Notes: generated by a model not told the origin, from the sequence alone. Positions 1 through 6,041 are shown, counted from the first letter of the stretch. The stretch is 7,800 nt of DNA from an uncultured Roseburia sp. (GCA_900548205.1 URJS01000089.1:1-7800); one strand, 5' to 3'. Made by a program: numbers and translations.

Positions 1-1
1 G

Positions 2-499
2 GAAACAAATACAGAAAACTGGAAAGACCATTTACAAAAAGGCGGCTCGCTGATGATCGTCATACTGGGAAATATACTGTATGCCCTGGCTGTAAAGCTG
101 TTTCTGATGCCTGCGGGCCTGCTTACAGGGGGGACGACAGGTATCGGTCTGGCATTAAACAGGAGTTTTGGGATCCCGGTAGCCACCTTTGTACTTATAT
201 TTAATGTAACCATGCTTCTCATCGGCTGGAAGGTCATGGGACGAAAATTTGCTCTGACAACCGTTGTAAGTACCTTCGTATATCCGATTGCACTGGGATT
301 TTTTGAGAAAGTCTTTGGAGATCTGGTGCTTACCCAGGATCTGTTTTTATGTACCATCTTTTCCGGATTGGGAATTGGCGGTTCTTTAGGCATTGTGATC
401 CGTGCAGGGGCTTCCACAGGAGGAATGGATATCCCACCGCTGGTGTTGAACCATTACTTTAAAATTCCTGTTTCCGTTTCCATGTATGTGTTTGATTTG
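2..499 (+). other. YitT/DUF161 N-terminal membrane region (truncated gene part of the fusion)
   Basis: This part encodes about four hydrophobic helices: ILGNILYALAVKLFLMPAG, VATFVLIFNVTMLLIGW, FALTTVVSTFVYPIALG and LFLCTIFSGLGIGGSLGIV. They are followed by the YitT hallmark GASTGGMDIPP and the opening of a fifth helix, VSVSMYVFDL, where the similarity stops. Complete YitT proteins continue with one or two more helices and a cytoplasmic DUF2179 domain; neither is present. YitT proteins are integral membrane proteins of poorly defined function. Alanine is coded mostly by GCA, GCT and GCC here (one GCG in about nine), whereas GCG dominates in the debranching part and later genes, which suggests a different origin for this piece. 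Confidence 0.8.
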
Positions 500-2344
500 A
501 AAATTGATGAATTTGAGTATGCTTATCAGATGGATGGTCCGTATGACCCTGCGAGGGGACTTTTGTTTGATCAAAAGAATGTGCTGTTGGACCCGTATGC
601 TCATGCGGTGACGGGACAGCACAAGTGGGGGGAGAAAACGATCGGCGGAGAGAAGCTCGTGTACCATGCGCGTGTGGTCGAGAATAATTTTGACTGGGGA
701 AAGCCAAAGCAGCTGGAGCTTGCGGCGGAGGACTTGATCATCTATGAGCTGCACGTCAGGGGCTTTACAAAAGACAGCTCGGCAGGAGTGACGGCGGGAG
801 GTACCTATCAGGGGTTAAAGGAGAAGATTCCCTACCTGAAAAATCTAGGCATCAATGCGGTGGAACTGATGCCGATCTTTGAATTTGACGAGTTGGAGAG
901 CGAGCGGTTTATGGACGGTGAGCGGCTTTACAATTACTGGGGATATAATACCGTCTGCTTTTTTGCGCCGAATACCGCCTATGCCTCGGTGGTGGAGCAT
1001 AATCATGAGGGAGATGAGCTAAAGGAGCTGATCTGTGCGCTGAAGGAGAACGGGATTGAGGTGTTTTTGGATGTGGTATTCAACCATACCGCAGAAGGAA
1101 ATGAAAACGGACCATGTTTTTCCTTTAAAGGACTTGATAACAATCTCTATTATATGCTTACGCCTGACGGGCATTATTATAATTTCAGCGGCTGTGGAAA
1201 TGCTGTCAACTGCAATCATCCGGCGATGCGCAAATTTATCATTGACTGTCTGCGCTACTGGACGATTGAGTACCGGGTCGATGGTTTCCGCTTTGATCTG
1301 GCGTCGATTCTCACAAGAGACCAAAATGGAGTGCCGATGTCAGACCCGCCTATTTTACAGGAGATTGCAAATGACCCGATTTTGGGGAGGGTAAAGCTGA
1401 TCGCGGAGGCATGGGACGCTGCGGGCTTGTATCAGGTGGGCAGCTTTCCGGCATTTAACCGTTGGTCGGAATGGAATGGCAGGTACAGAGATGATATCCG
1501 GCGTTTTCTAAAAGGAGACGCCGGAATGGCATCAACGGCGATCGCGCGCATTACTGGCTCTAAGGACTTGTATGATTCGGCGCATCGGGGCGCGAGCGCT
1601 TCCGTCAATTTTTTGACCTGCCATGACGGATTTACATTGTATGACCTGTATGCATATAGTGTTAAGCATAACGAAAAGAACGGATGGAATAATACGGACG
1701 GAGATAATAACGGAAACAGCTGGAATTGCGGAGCGGAGGGGGAGACGGAGGATGCCGGGATCGAAAGCCTCCGCCGCCGCATGGTGAAAAATGCGTTTGC
1801 AACCCTGCTCTGCAGCCGCGGACCGGCGATGTTTTTTGCGGGAGATGAGTTCTGCAATACGCAGTTTGGCAACAATAATGCATATTGTCAGGACAATATC
1901 ATTTCTTGGCTGGACTGGACGCGTCTTGAAAAATACAGGGAGATCCATGACTTTGTACGTTTTATGATCGGGCTTCGTAAGAAATATGCCGTCATCCGAA
2001 AGACAACGAAGGCGGCGCTGTGCAATCTTCCCGACATCAGTATTCATAATGGTTATCCATGGAATGCCGGAACGGATGATCACAGCAGATTGATCGGCAT
2101 TATGTATGCGGGGAGAGACGAGCGTGATATTCGCGATGATGTGGTCTTTTACTGTATGAATGCATACTGGGAGCCATTGATCATGCAGCTGCCGGAGCTG
2201 CCGAACGGTATGGAGTGGAGCGTCTGCATGAATACGGCAGTAGAGTACGAGGACGGGAAAGACATGGAGGCGTGCACAGAGATTTTTTATAAGAAAACCC
2301 TGCGTGTTCCGGCAAGAAGTGTGATCATATTGACGGCAGAGTGA
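2..2344 (+). CDS. glgX: YitT membrane segment fused in frame to glycogen debranching enzyme (GlgX-type), 5' partial
   Basis: One unbroken frame. Residues are numbered from the ATG at 53, but the frame is open back to nt 2 with a plausible hydrophilic leader (TENWKDHLQ), so the true start is probably left of the window. Residues 1 to about 148 match YitT/DUF161 membrane proteins, with GLLTGGTTGIGLAL and GASTGGMDIPPLVLN and about four membrane helices. From about residue 150 the protein is a GH13 isoamylase/GlgX enzyme: EYAYQMDGPYDP, then region I D340-VVFNH, region II GFRFD with the nucleophile D415, region III acid/base E452 (LIAEAWD), region IV H524-D525 (TCHDG). The family cleaves alpha-1,6 branches of glycogen in the cytoplasm. 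The N-terminal roughly 80-100 residues of a normal GlgX (CBM48 region) are absent, and the YitT half lacks its last helices and C-terminal domain. The catalytic motifs are intact. The fusion may be a real rearrangement or an assembly artefact. Both family assignments are firm; that a single protein is made is not. Confidence 0.85.
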   Translation, partial: ETNTENWKDHLQKGGSLMIVILGNILYALAVKLFLMPAGLLTGGTTGIGLALNRSFGIPVATFVLIFNVTMLLIGWKVMGRKFALTTVVSTFVYPIALGFFEKVFGDLVLTQDLFLCTIFSGLGIGGSLGIVIRAGASTGGMDIPPLVLNHYFKIPVSVSMYVFDLKIDEFEYAYQMDGPYDPARGLLFDQKNVLLDPYAHAVTGQHKWGEKTIGGEKLVYHARVVENNFDWGKPKQLELAAEDLIIYELHVRGFTKDSSAGVTAGGTYQGLKEKIPYLKNLGINAVELMPIFEFDELESERFMDGERLYNYWGYNTVCFFAPNTAYASVVEHNHEGDELKELICALKENGIEVFLDVVFNHTAEGNENGPCFSFKGLDNNLYYMLTPDGHYYNFSGCGNAVNCNHPAMRKFIIDCLRYWTIEYRVDGFRFDLASILTRDQNGVPMSDPPILQEIANDPILGRVKLIAEAWDAAGLYQVGSFPAFNRWSEWNGRYRDDIRRFLKGDAGMASTAIARITGSKDLYDSAHRGASASVNFLTCHDGFTLYDLYAYSVKHNEKNGWNNTDGDNNGNSWNCGAEGETEDAGIESLRRRMVKNAFATLLCSRGPAMFFAGDEFCNTQFGNNNAYCQDNIISWLDWTRLEKYREIHDFVRFMIGLRKKYAVIRKTTKAALCNLPDISIHNGYPWNAGTDDHSRLIGIMYAGRDERDIRDDVVFYCMNAYWEPLIMQLPELPNGMEWSVCMNTAVEYEDGKDMEACTEIFYKKTLRVPARSVIILTAE
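500..2344 (+). other. glgX: GlgX/isoamylase catalytic region (N-terminally truncated part of the fusion)
   Basis: About 614 residues covering the complete (beta/alpha)8 barrel and the C-terminal beta domain, ending in the usual VPARSVIIL tail. All four GH13 conserved regions are present with their catalytic Asp, Glu and Asp. The first recognisable GlgX residues are KIDEFEYAYQMDGPYDP. In full-length relatives this stretch follows the CBM48-like domain, which is missing. The remaining part could still fold as a catalytic unit, but CBM48 packs against the barrel in this family, so activity is uncertain. No ribosome binding site with a good start is seen at the boundary, so independent translation from about 500 is not supported. 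Confidence 0.8.
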
Positions 2345-2684
2345 AGGGGGAGTTAAGACTGCTGCGCTTGGAGAGCGCGGCAGAGACCTCCTCCAGCATA
2401 TGACGGTGCTCCTGCGTCATGCAGCGATAGTGATTGAGGAGCTGTGTTTCTTTTTCGTTGAGGGGCAGTTGGGGATTGACACGGATGTTGGTATTGCCGA
2501 GCAGATAATCGACATTTGTGCCGAGGTAACAGGCAATCCTTGAGAGTGTAAAGCAGTCCGGCAGCCTGCGGTTTTTGATATAGCCGTTGATGGTGTTCGG
2601 ATTAAGGTGCAGATCATGGGCAAGTCTGCACTGCGGGATTCCCTGTTCGGTTAAAAGCTTTTGAATACGTGTTCCAATTTGCAT
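2325..2684 (-). CDS. XRE-family helix-turn-helix transcriptional regulator
   Basis: 119 residues. Residues 5-63 form a typical Cro/C1-type HTH: RIQKLLTEQGIPQCRLAHDL, then the recognition helix around NPNTINGYIKNRRLPD, then LSRIACYLGTNVDYLLG, the usual end of the XRE DNA-binding domain. The remaining 55 residues are polar and helical with no ligand domain I recognise. The start is set by an AGGAGG ribosome binding site (complement of 2690-2695) five bases before the ATG. The gene lies 18 nt downstream of the SDR gene on the same strand, so the two are probably co-transcribed. Its last 20 bp overlap the 3' end of the convergent debranching gene. It may control its own operon or be a general small repressor; the target cannot be read from the sequence. 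Confidence 0.85.
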   Translation of the reverse strand: MQIGTRIQKLLTEQGIPQCRLAHDLHLNPNTINGYIKNRRLPDCFTLSRIACYLGTNVDYLLGNTNIRVNPQLPLNEKETQLLNHYRCMTQEHRHMLEEVSAALSKRSSLNSPFTLPSI

Positions 2685-2689
2685 GGCAG

Positions 2690-2695
2690 CCTCCT
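2690..2695 (-). promoter_or_regulatory. Shine-Dalgarno site of the XRE regulator
   Basis: AGGAGG on the minus strand, five bases before the ATG at 2684. It lies in the 18-nt gap after the SDR stop codon and fixes the start of the regulator. Confidence 0.75.
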
Positions 2696-2702
2696 GCTGA
2701 TG

Positions 2703-3431
2703 TTAGGTAAAACCTCCGTCTAAGGTTATGATCTGTCCGGTGAGATAAGAGCCGGCAGCGCAAAGCTGCATGGCAAGTGCGGCAACCTCCTCCGGTGTGC
2801 CGAAACGGCCTGCGGGAATTTCCTCTGTCAGGGCTGCCAGCTCCTCCTTGTCAAAGCAGGCGTTCATTTCCGTATCAATGACGCCGCACGCGATGGCATT
2901 GACCTGAATGTTGCTTGGCGCAAGCTCCTTTGCGAGCGCGCGGGTAAAAGCGTTCATGCCTCCTTTGCAAGCAGAATAGGCGACCTCGCAGGAAGCGCCG
3001 ACGTTTCCCCAGACAGAGGAAATGTTAATGATTTTGCCGGACTGACAGTGCAGCATGTGGGGAAGTGCATGCTTACAGGTGGAAAAGACCGAGGTCAGGT
3101 TCACGCCAACGATCCGGTTCCATTCGTCGATAGACATCTCACTGAGCAGTCCGATGTGGGAGATGCCGGCATTATTGATCAGAATATCCACCCCGTCAAA
3201 ACGGTTTTTTGTGCGTGCAAATAAATCATGGACGTACGAATGATCCGAAATATCACCAACGTCTGCGAGGACGTCTGTGTGATGCGTGCGGATCAGATCA
3301 TCCCGTAAGTCGTACAGGGCGTCTTTGGAGCTGGAACAGTTTATGACGAGACGAAAACCCTCTCTTGCGAAGGCGGTGGCAATGGCACGGCCGATGCCGC
3401 GGGAAGCTCCTGTGATGAGCACCGTTTTCAT
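2703..3431 (-). CDS. SDR-family NAD(P)-dependent oxidoreductase, FabG-like; possibly the YmfI-type EF-P 5-aminopentanone reductase
   Basis: 242 residues, the usual length of a classical short-chain dehydrogenase. The cofactor site TGASRGIG is at 7-14, NNAG at 86-89, the active-site Asn is N111, and the catalytic set is S139, Y152, K156 (YSACKGG). The C-terminus, YLTGQIITLDGGFT, is the standard SDR tail. The family reduces ketones, often 3-oxoacyl-ACP, with NADPH in the cytoplasm. The stretch NISSVWGNVGASCEVAYS resembles the subgroup annotated as YmfI, which reduces the 5-aminopentanone group on elongation factor P; I recall this signature but could not search, so the substrate stays open. No fatty-acid synthesis genes are adjacent, which argues against a role as the main FabG. 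The start has an AAGGGAGA ribosome binding site (complement of 3438-3445). It is probably the first gene of an operon with the XRE regulator. Confidence 0.88.
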   Translation of the reverse strand: MKTVLITGASRGIGRAIATAFAREGFRLVINCSSSKDALYDLRDDLIRTHHTDVLADVGDISDHSYVHDLFARTKNRFDGVDILINNAGISHIGLLSEMSIDEWNRIVGVNLTSVFSTCKHALPHMLHCQSGKIINISSVWGNVGASCEVAYSACKGGMNAFTRALAKELAPSNIQVNAIACGVIDTEMNACFDKEELAALTEEIPAGRFGTPEEVAALAMQLCAAGSYLTGQIITLDGGFT

Positions 3432-3484
3432 ATAAAATCTCCCTTCCGAAGCGATTTTAAGAAATTAGGGTGTTAATTGGTCTT

Positions 3485-3513
3485 ATTGTAGCATAAAAAA
3501 GAGGAATAAGCCA
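3485..3513 (-). promoter_or_regulatory. Candidate promoter of the SDR-XRE operon (extended -10)
   Basis: On the minus strand the -10 is TACAAT (complement of 3485-3490), preceded by TG one base upstream, giving the extended -10 TGCTACAAT. The -35 seventeen bases further up is weak (TGGCTT, complement of 3508-3513). The position, about 55 bases before the SDR start, fits. A 6-bp inverted repeat, CTTATT at 3482-3487 and AATAAG at 3505-3510, overlaps both promoter elements and could be an operator. Confidence 0.45.
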
Positions 3514-3569
3514 TAAGAAAAACAGCTTTTATGACTGATGCAGACAGGTAAGATATGCGGTGAGCCTTT

Positions 3570-3581
3570 GCGGCAAGCCGC
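3570..3581 (+). other. Small GC-rich hairpin in the leader of the aldehyde dehydrogenase gene
   Basis: GCGGC at 3570-3574 and GCCGC at 3577-3581 are perfect inverted arms around AA (in practice a 4-bp stem with a CAAG loop). It ends eight bases before the ribosome binding site of the next gene. It may affect translation or be incidental. No convincing plus-strand promoter was found between 3432 and 3570. Confidence 0.3.
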
Positions 3582-3589
3582 TTGGAAAT

Positions 3590-3594
3590 GAGGA
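3590..3594 (+). promoter_or_regulatory. Shine-Dalgarno site deciding the aldehyde dehydrogenase start
   Basis: GAGGA lies five bases before the ATG at 3600. The alternative in-frame starts, TTG at 3582 and ATG at 3588, have no comparable site at the right distance, so 3600 is preferred. Confidence 0.65.
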
Positions 3595-3599
3595 TTAGG

Positions 3600-4970
3600 A
3601 TGAGAGCAGAGGAATTAGTAAACAAACAGAGAGAATATTTTGAGTCGGGCGTGACGCTCACCTATACATTTCGCTTGGCGGCTTTGGGGCGTCTTGGCGA
3701 TGCAATGAAACGCTATGAGAAGAAGCTTTGCAATGCGCTGTATCAGGATTTGCACAAATCAGCGTCCGAGAGCTGCATGGCGGAAATCTGTATGACGTAT
3801 GCGGAGCTTAGTTATTGCACAAAGCGTCTGGCAAGATGGATGAGGCAGGAGTATGTGAAGACAAAGCTGGCAAATTTCCCGGCATGCAGCTTCACGATCG
3901 CGGAGCCGTATGGCGTGACGCTTGTCATGGCACCGTGGAATTATCCGGTACTCTTGTGTCTGGAGCCTCTGATCAATGCAATCGCCGCGGGAAACTGCGT
4001 GATTTTAAAGCCATCCGCGTATGCACCGCATGTGTCTTCCATCCTGGAAGAAATGATCGGCGATTATTTTGTACCGCAGCATGTTGCGGTTGTGGAGGGA
4101 GGCAGGGAAGAAAATAATGAGCTGCTGGAGCAGCGTTTTGATCATATTTTTTTTACGGGAAGCACGGCAGTCGGAAAAATTGTGCTGGAGAAGGCGGCGC
4201 GCTATGTAACGCCCGTCACGCTGGAGCTTGGCGGGAAAAGCCCCTGTATTGTAGACAAGACGGCAAATATAAAGGTTGCCGCGCGCCGCATCATCTTTGG
4301 AAAAATCTTAAATTCTGGTCAGACCTGTGTCGCGCCGGATTACCTTATCGTGCACAAGGAGGTCAAGGAGGAGCTGCTTGATGCAATGAAGGAGGAGATC
4401 ACCGCGATGCTTGGGGAAAATCCGCTGGAGGCGGAGGAATATCCGCGGATGGTAAATGAGAAGCACTACCAGCGTGTGATGGGACTGATACAGGGAGAGA
4501 AGGTGATCGTCGGCGGCGTGGGCAATCCCGAAACACTTCAGATCGCGCCGACGATTTTGGATGAGGTGTCTTTGGATGCACCGGTTATGCAGGAGGAAAT
4601 TTTTGGTCCGGTTTTGCCGGTTCTGACATTTGAGACACGGGAGGAGCTGCTGCCGCTCATTCGCCATTTTGAAAAGCCGCTTGCCTGCTATGTGTTTACG
4701 ACAGAGCGGCGTATGGAGCGGTGGGTGATTTCGCGGATTTCTTTTGGCGGCGGATGCGTCAACGATACGATCATGCATCTTGCGAGCTCGGAAATGGGGT
4801 TCGGCGGCGTTGGGGCAAGCGGTATGGGGAGCTACCACGGTAAGCATGGATTTGAGACATTCAGCCATCGGAAAAGCGTGCTGAAGAAGTATAACTGGCC
4901 GGACCTGCCGATGCGGTATCATCCGTATCAAAAGTGGAAGGATGATATTATCCGCAAGGTGATGCGGTAG
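3600..4970 (+). CDS. Aldehyde dehydrogenase, ALDH3-like
   Basis: 456 residues from the ATG at 3600, the normal length of class 3 type aldehyde dehydrogenases. It oxidises aldehydes to acids with NAD(P)+ in the cytoplasm. Visible motifs: oxyanion-hole Asn N114 in APWNYP, cofactor-binding K137 in LKPSAYAP, FTGSTAVG at 185-192, general base E209 in ELGGKSP, catalytic nucleophile C243 in NSGQTC, and EEIFGPV near 332-338. The short N-terminus, RAEELVNKQREYFESG, and the C-terminal SHRKSVLKK are typical of the ALDH3/YwdH/fatty-aldehyde group rather than of the 500-residue class 1/2 enzymes. The substrate cannot be told; medium- or long-chain aliphatic or aromatic aldehydes are usual. The gene is divergent from the SDR gene across 168 bp, so joint control is possible but unproven. 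No clear terminator follows it. Confidence 0.9.
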   Translation: MRAEELVNKQREYFESGVTLTYTFRLAALGRLGDAMKRYEKKLCNALYQDLHKSASESCMAEICMTYAELSYCTKRLARWMRQEYVKTKLANFPACSFTIAEPYGVTLVMAPWNYPVLLCLEPLINAIAAGNCVILKPSAYAPHVSSILEEMIGDYFVPQHVAVVEGGREENNELLEQRFDHIFFTGSTAVGKIVLEKAARYVTPVTLELGGKSPCIVDKTANIKVAARRIIFGKILNSGQTCVAPDYLIVHKEVKEELLDAMKEEITAMLGENPLEAEEYPRMVNEKHYQRVMGLIQGEKVIVGGVGNPETLQIAPTILDEVSLDAPVMQEEIFGPVLPVLTFETREELLPLIRHFEKPLACYVFTTERRMERWVISRISFGGGCVNDTIMHLASSEMGFGGVGASGMGSYHGKHGFETFSHRKSVLKKYNWPDLPMRYHPYQKWKDDIIRKVMR

Positions 4971-5072
4971 GCAAGGTCTGTGAAAAAGTATGGCTGTTTG
5001 GCGGCAGAATCGGAAGAAAATAACCGGATGTTCCGTTCTGATGAGAAAACGATAATTTTTTTAAAAACCATA

Positions 5073-5101
5073 TTGCCATTGAAAATGAAGGGTGATATAA
5101 T
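5073..5101 (+). promoter_or_regulatory. Strong sigma-A promoter of the lipoprotein gene
   Basis: The -35 is TTGCCA at 5073-5078 and the -10 is a perfect TATAAT at 5096-5101, with a 17-base spacer and a TG extension (TGA before TATAAT). Transcription should begin near 5108, giving a leader of about 60 bases before the ATG at 5168. The preceding 4971-5072 stretch is AT-rich and contains a T-run at 5054-5061 but no good terminator hairpin. Confidence 0.8.
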
Positions 5102-5108
5102 GACCTCA

Positions 5109-5135
5109 ACCTTAAGGGATAGGAGTATATTCCTA
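5109..5135 (+). other. Two short inverted repeats in the lipoprotein leader
   Basis: An 8-bp palindrome CCTTAAGG begins around 5110. It is followed by TAGGA at 5120-5124 and TCCTA at 5131-5135 around a GTATAT loop. Both sit just after the predicted transcription start, where an operator or a leader hairpin would act. No known riboswitch is recognised. Confidence 0.35.
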
Positions 5136-5154
5136 GTTAAAAAATCTTACTTAT

Positions 5155-5160
5155 GAGGAG
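5155..5160 (+). promoter_or_regulatory. Shine-Dalgarno site of the lipoprotein gene
   Basis: GAGGAG lies seven bases before the ATG at 5168. It overlaps the upstream in-frame ATG at 5153 and is only one base from the ATG at 5162, so 5168 is the start this site serves. Confidence 0.75.
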
Positions 5161-5167
5161 AATGGGT

Positions 5168-5719
5168 ATGAAAAAGAAAATATTTGCAGTGTTGCTGTCA
5201 GCTGTGGTAGCGTTTTCCGTAGTTGGATGTTCCGGCAGCGGAGATACAACAACGGGTGCAGATGCGTCTCAAAGCAATAGCGCACCGGAGAAGCAGGAGG
5301 AGAGCAAAGAAGCCGGGGAGATGAGCAAGGATGATTATCTTGCACAGGTGGAAACACTCAATACGGCAGCAGAGGATTTCATGAACGCTCTTATGACTTT
5401 CACTGAGGCGGCTAATGCCGGAAATGTAGACCAGGCGGTAAAGGAGATTGAGACCATTCGTCAGACAAAGCAGCCGTTTTTAGATTTCGGTGCGATTGCT
5501 AATCCGCCGAAGGGCTATGAGGAGGCGCATAAAAATCTGGCGGAAAAGAGTACCGCGTTTGGTGAATTTATTGATGGTTATGCAGACCTCATTCAGTCTG
5601 GAGTAGATGGCACGATGGATGCGGGTGCCTATGCTGAGGAGTTAGCAGGACTGAGCAGCGAGGTAACAACTCTTACAACCGATTTGGCAAATGCAATGGC
5701 AGAGGTGCAGGGACTTTAG
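5168..5719 (+). CDS. Small secreted lipoprotein of unknown function
   Basis: 183 residues from the ATG at 5168. A lipoprotein signal peptide is clear: positively charged MKKK, the hydrophobic stretch IFAVLLSAVVAFSVV, and a lipobox ending VVGC with the lipid-carrying Cys at 21. Residues 22 to about 52 are a Ser/Thr/Gln/Glu-rich linker. Residues 53-183 are acidic, rich in Ala and Glu and predicted by eye to be mostly helical, with no catalytic motif. A break at residues 105-116 (LDFGAIANPPKG) may join two helical hairpins. The mature protein should be tethered to the outer face of the membrane. I do not recognise a named family beyond Lachnospiraceae-style hypothetical lipoproteins. It has its own promoter and is transcribed separately from the genes around it. 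The downstream two-component system is a cell-envelope system, but a link is only suggestive. Confidence 0.85.
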   Translation: MKKKIFAVLLSAVVAFSVVGCSGSGDTTTGADASQSNSAPEKQEESKEAGEMSKDDYLAQVETLNTAAEDFMNALMTFTEAANAGNVDQAVKEIETIRQTKQPFLDFGAIANPPKGYEEAHKNLAEKSTAFGEFIDGYADLIQSGVDGTMDAGAYAEELAGLSSEVTTLTTDLANAMAEVQGL

Positions 5720-5874
5720 TAGATGGACAGTACGCAATCCTTCAAGGAATGTGACGCTGGCATCTGGGCACAAGAGCTTTCCTACATAGGAAGTAGGTAC
5801 GCTGCATGGCTAAAAAGAAAAGTATATAAACAACGAGTGACACGCTTCGCGAGCCGCTCTTATGTCAAACATAC
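5720..5874 (+). other. Unexplained non-coding segment with several small inverted repeats
   Basis: This stretch between the lipoprotein stop and the terminator contains TCCTT-C-AAGGA at 5738-5748, TTCCTA-CA-TAGGAA at 5779-5792, and around 5838-5867 a TGACA/TGTCA pair flanking the GC-rich GCTTCGCGAGC. No convincing gene is present: the open frame from 5723 has no ribosome binding site and a composition unlike protein. It may be the long 3' leader of the lipoprotein mRNA, a small RNA that uses the terminator at 5875, or a decayed repeat. I recognise no RNA family in it. Confidence 0.4.
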
Positions 5875-5910
5875 AAAAAGCAGGAAATCCATAGGGATTT
5901 CCTGCTTTTT
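5875..5910 (+). terminator. Bidirectional rho-independent terminator
   Basis: A 16-bp perfect stem with a 4-base ATAG loop: AAAAAGCAGGAAATCC pairs with the complementary arm at 5895-5910, which ends in TTTTT. The A-run on one side and the T-run on the other allow it to work in both directions. It ends the lipoprotein transcript and separates it from the two-component operon. Confidence 0.88.
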
Positions 5911-6029
5911 GCTGTCTTATCGCATACAGCATGCGGCAGTTCATACAACTTTTACAAAGAGACGCTTTGCATTTTGAAAGAAATTATGGCAGTATAGCAA
6001 TAGATAGAAATGGTGACAGGAAAGCCTAC
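5911..6029 (+). other. Leader region of the two-component operon
   Basis: 119 bases without a gene. Inverted repeats CGCAT-ACAGC-ATGCG (5921-5935) and CAAAG-AGACG-CTTTG (5955-5969) are visible and could be protein-binding sites. No promoter with good -35 and -10 boxes at proper spacing was found; TTGCAT near 5968 and TATAGC near 5994 are 20 bases apart, which is too far. The promoter of the operon should nevertheless lie here, because a strong terminator stands just upstream. Confidence 0.35.
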
Positions 6030-6035
6030 AGGAGG
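6030..6035 (+). promoter_or_regulatory. Shine-Dalgarno site of the response regulator
   Basis: A perfect AGGAGG six bases before the ATG at 6042. It rules out the longer in-frame start at 5931, whose extra 37 residues do not resemble a receiver domain. Confidence 0.85.
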
Positions 6036-6041
6036 TACCGG

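Noticed and set aside
1432..2083. Long open frames on the minus strand opposite the debranching enzyme
   Set aside because: They are shadows of a strongly supported gene with intact catalytic motifs, and their products are rich in Arg, Ser and Pro without any family motif.
3582..3599. Earlier starts for the aldehyde dehydrogenase (TTG at 3582, ATG at 3588)
   Set aside because: Neither has a good ribosome binding site at the right distance, while GAGGA sits five bases before the ATG at 3600. The protein from 3600 begins like typical ALDH3 relatives.
5153..5167. Upstream ATG codons at 5153 and 5162 for the lipoprotein
   Set aside because: The GAGGAG site overlaps or nearly touches them, and it is seven bases from 5168. 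The MKKK start from 5168 is a standard signal peptide.
5748..5770. ZTP-riboswitch-like words (GTGACGCTGGC, CTGGGCA)
   Set aside because: The two words occur close together without the required pseudoknot partner, and the segment is downstream of a gene and ends at a terminator with no coding start it could control.
5723..5977. Open frame of 84 codons after the lipoprotein
   Set aside because: No ribosome binding site, runs straight through the perfect terminator hairpin, and the composition does not look like a protein.
5931..6041. N-terminal extension of the response regulator
   Set aside because: The extra 37 residues match no receiver domain, and AGGAGG before 6042 gives a clear start.
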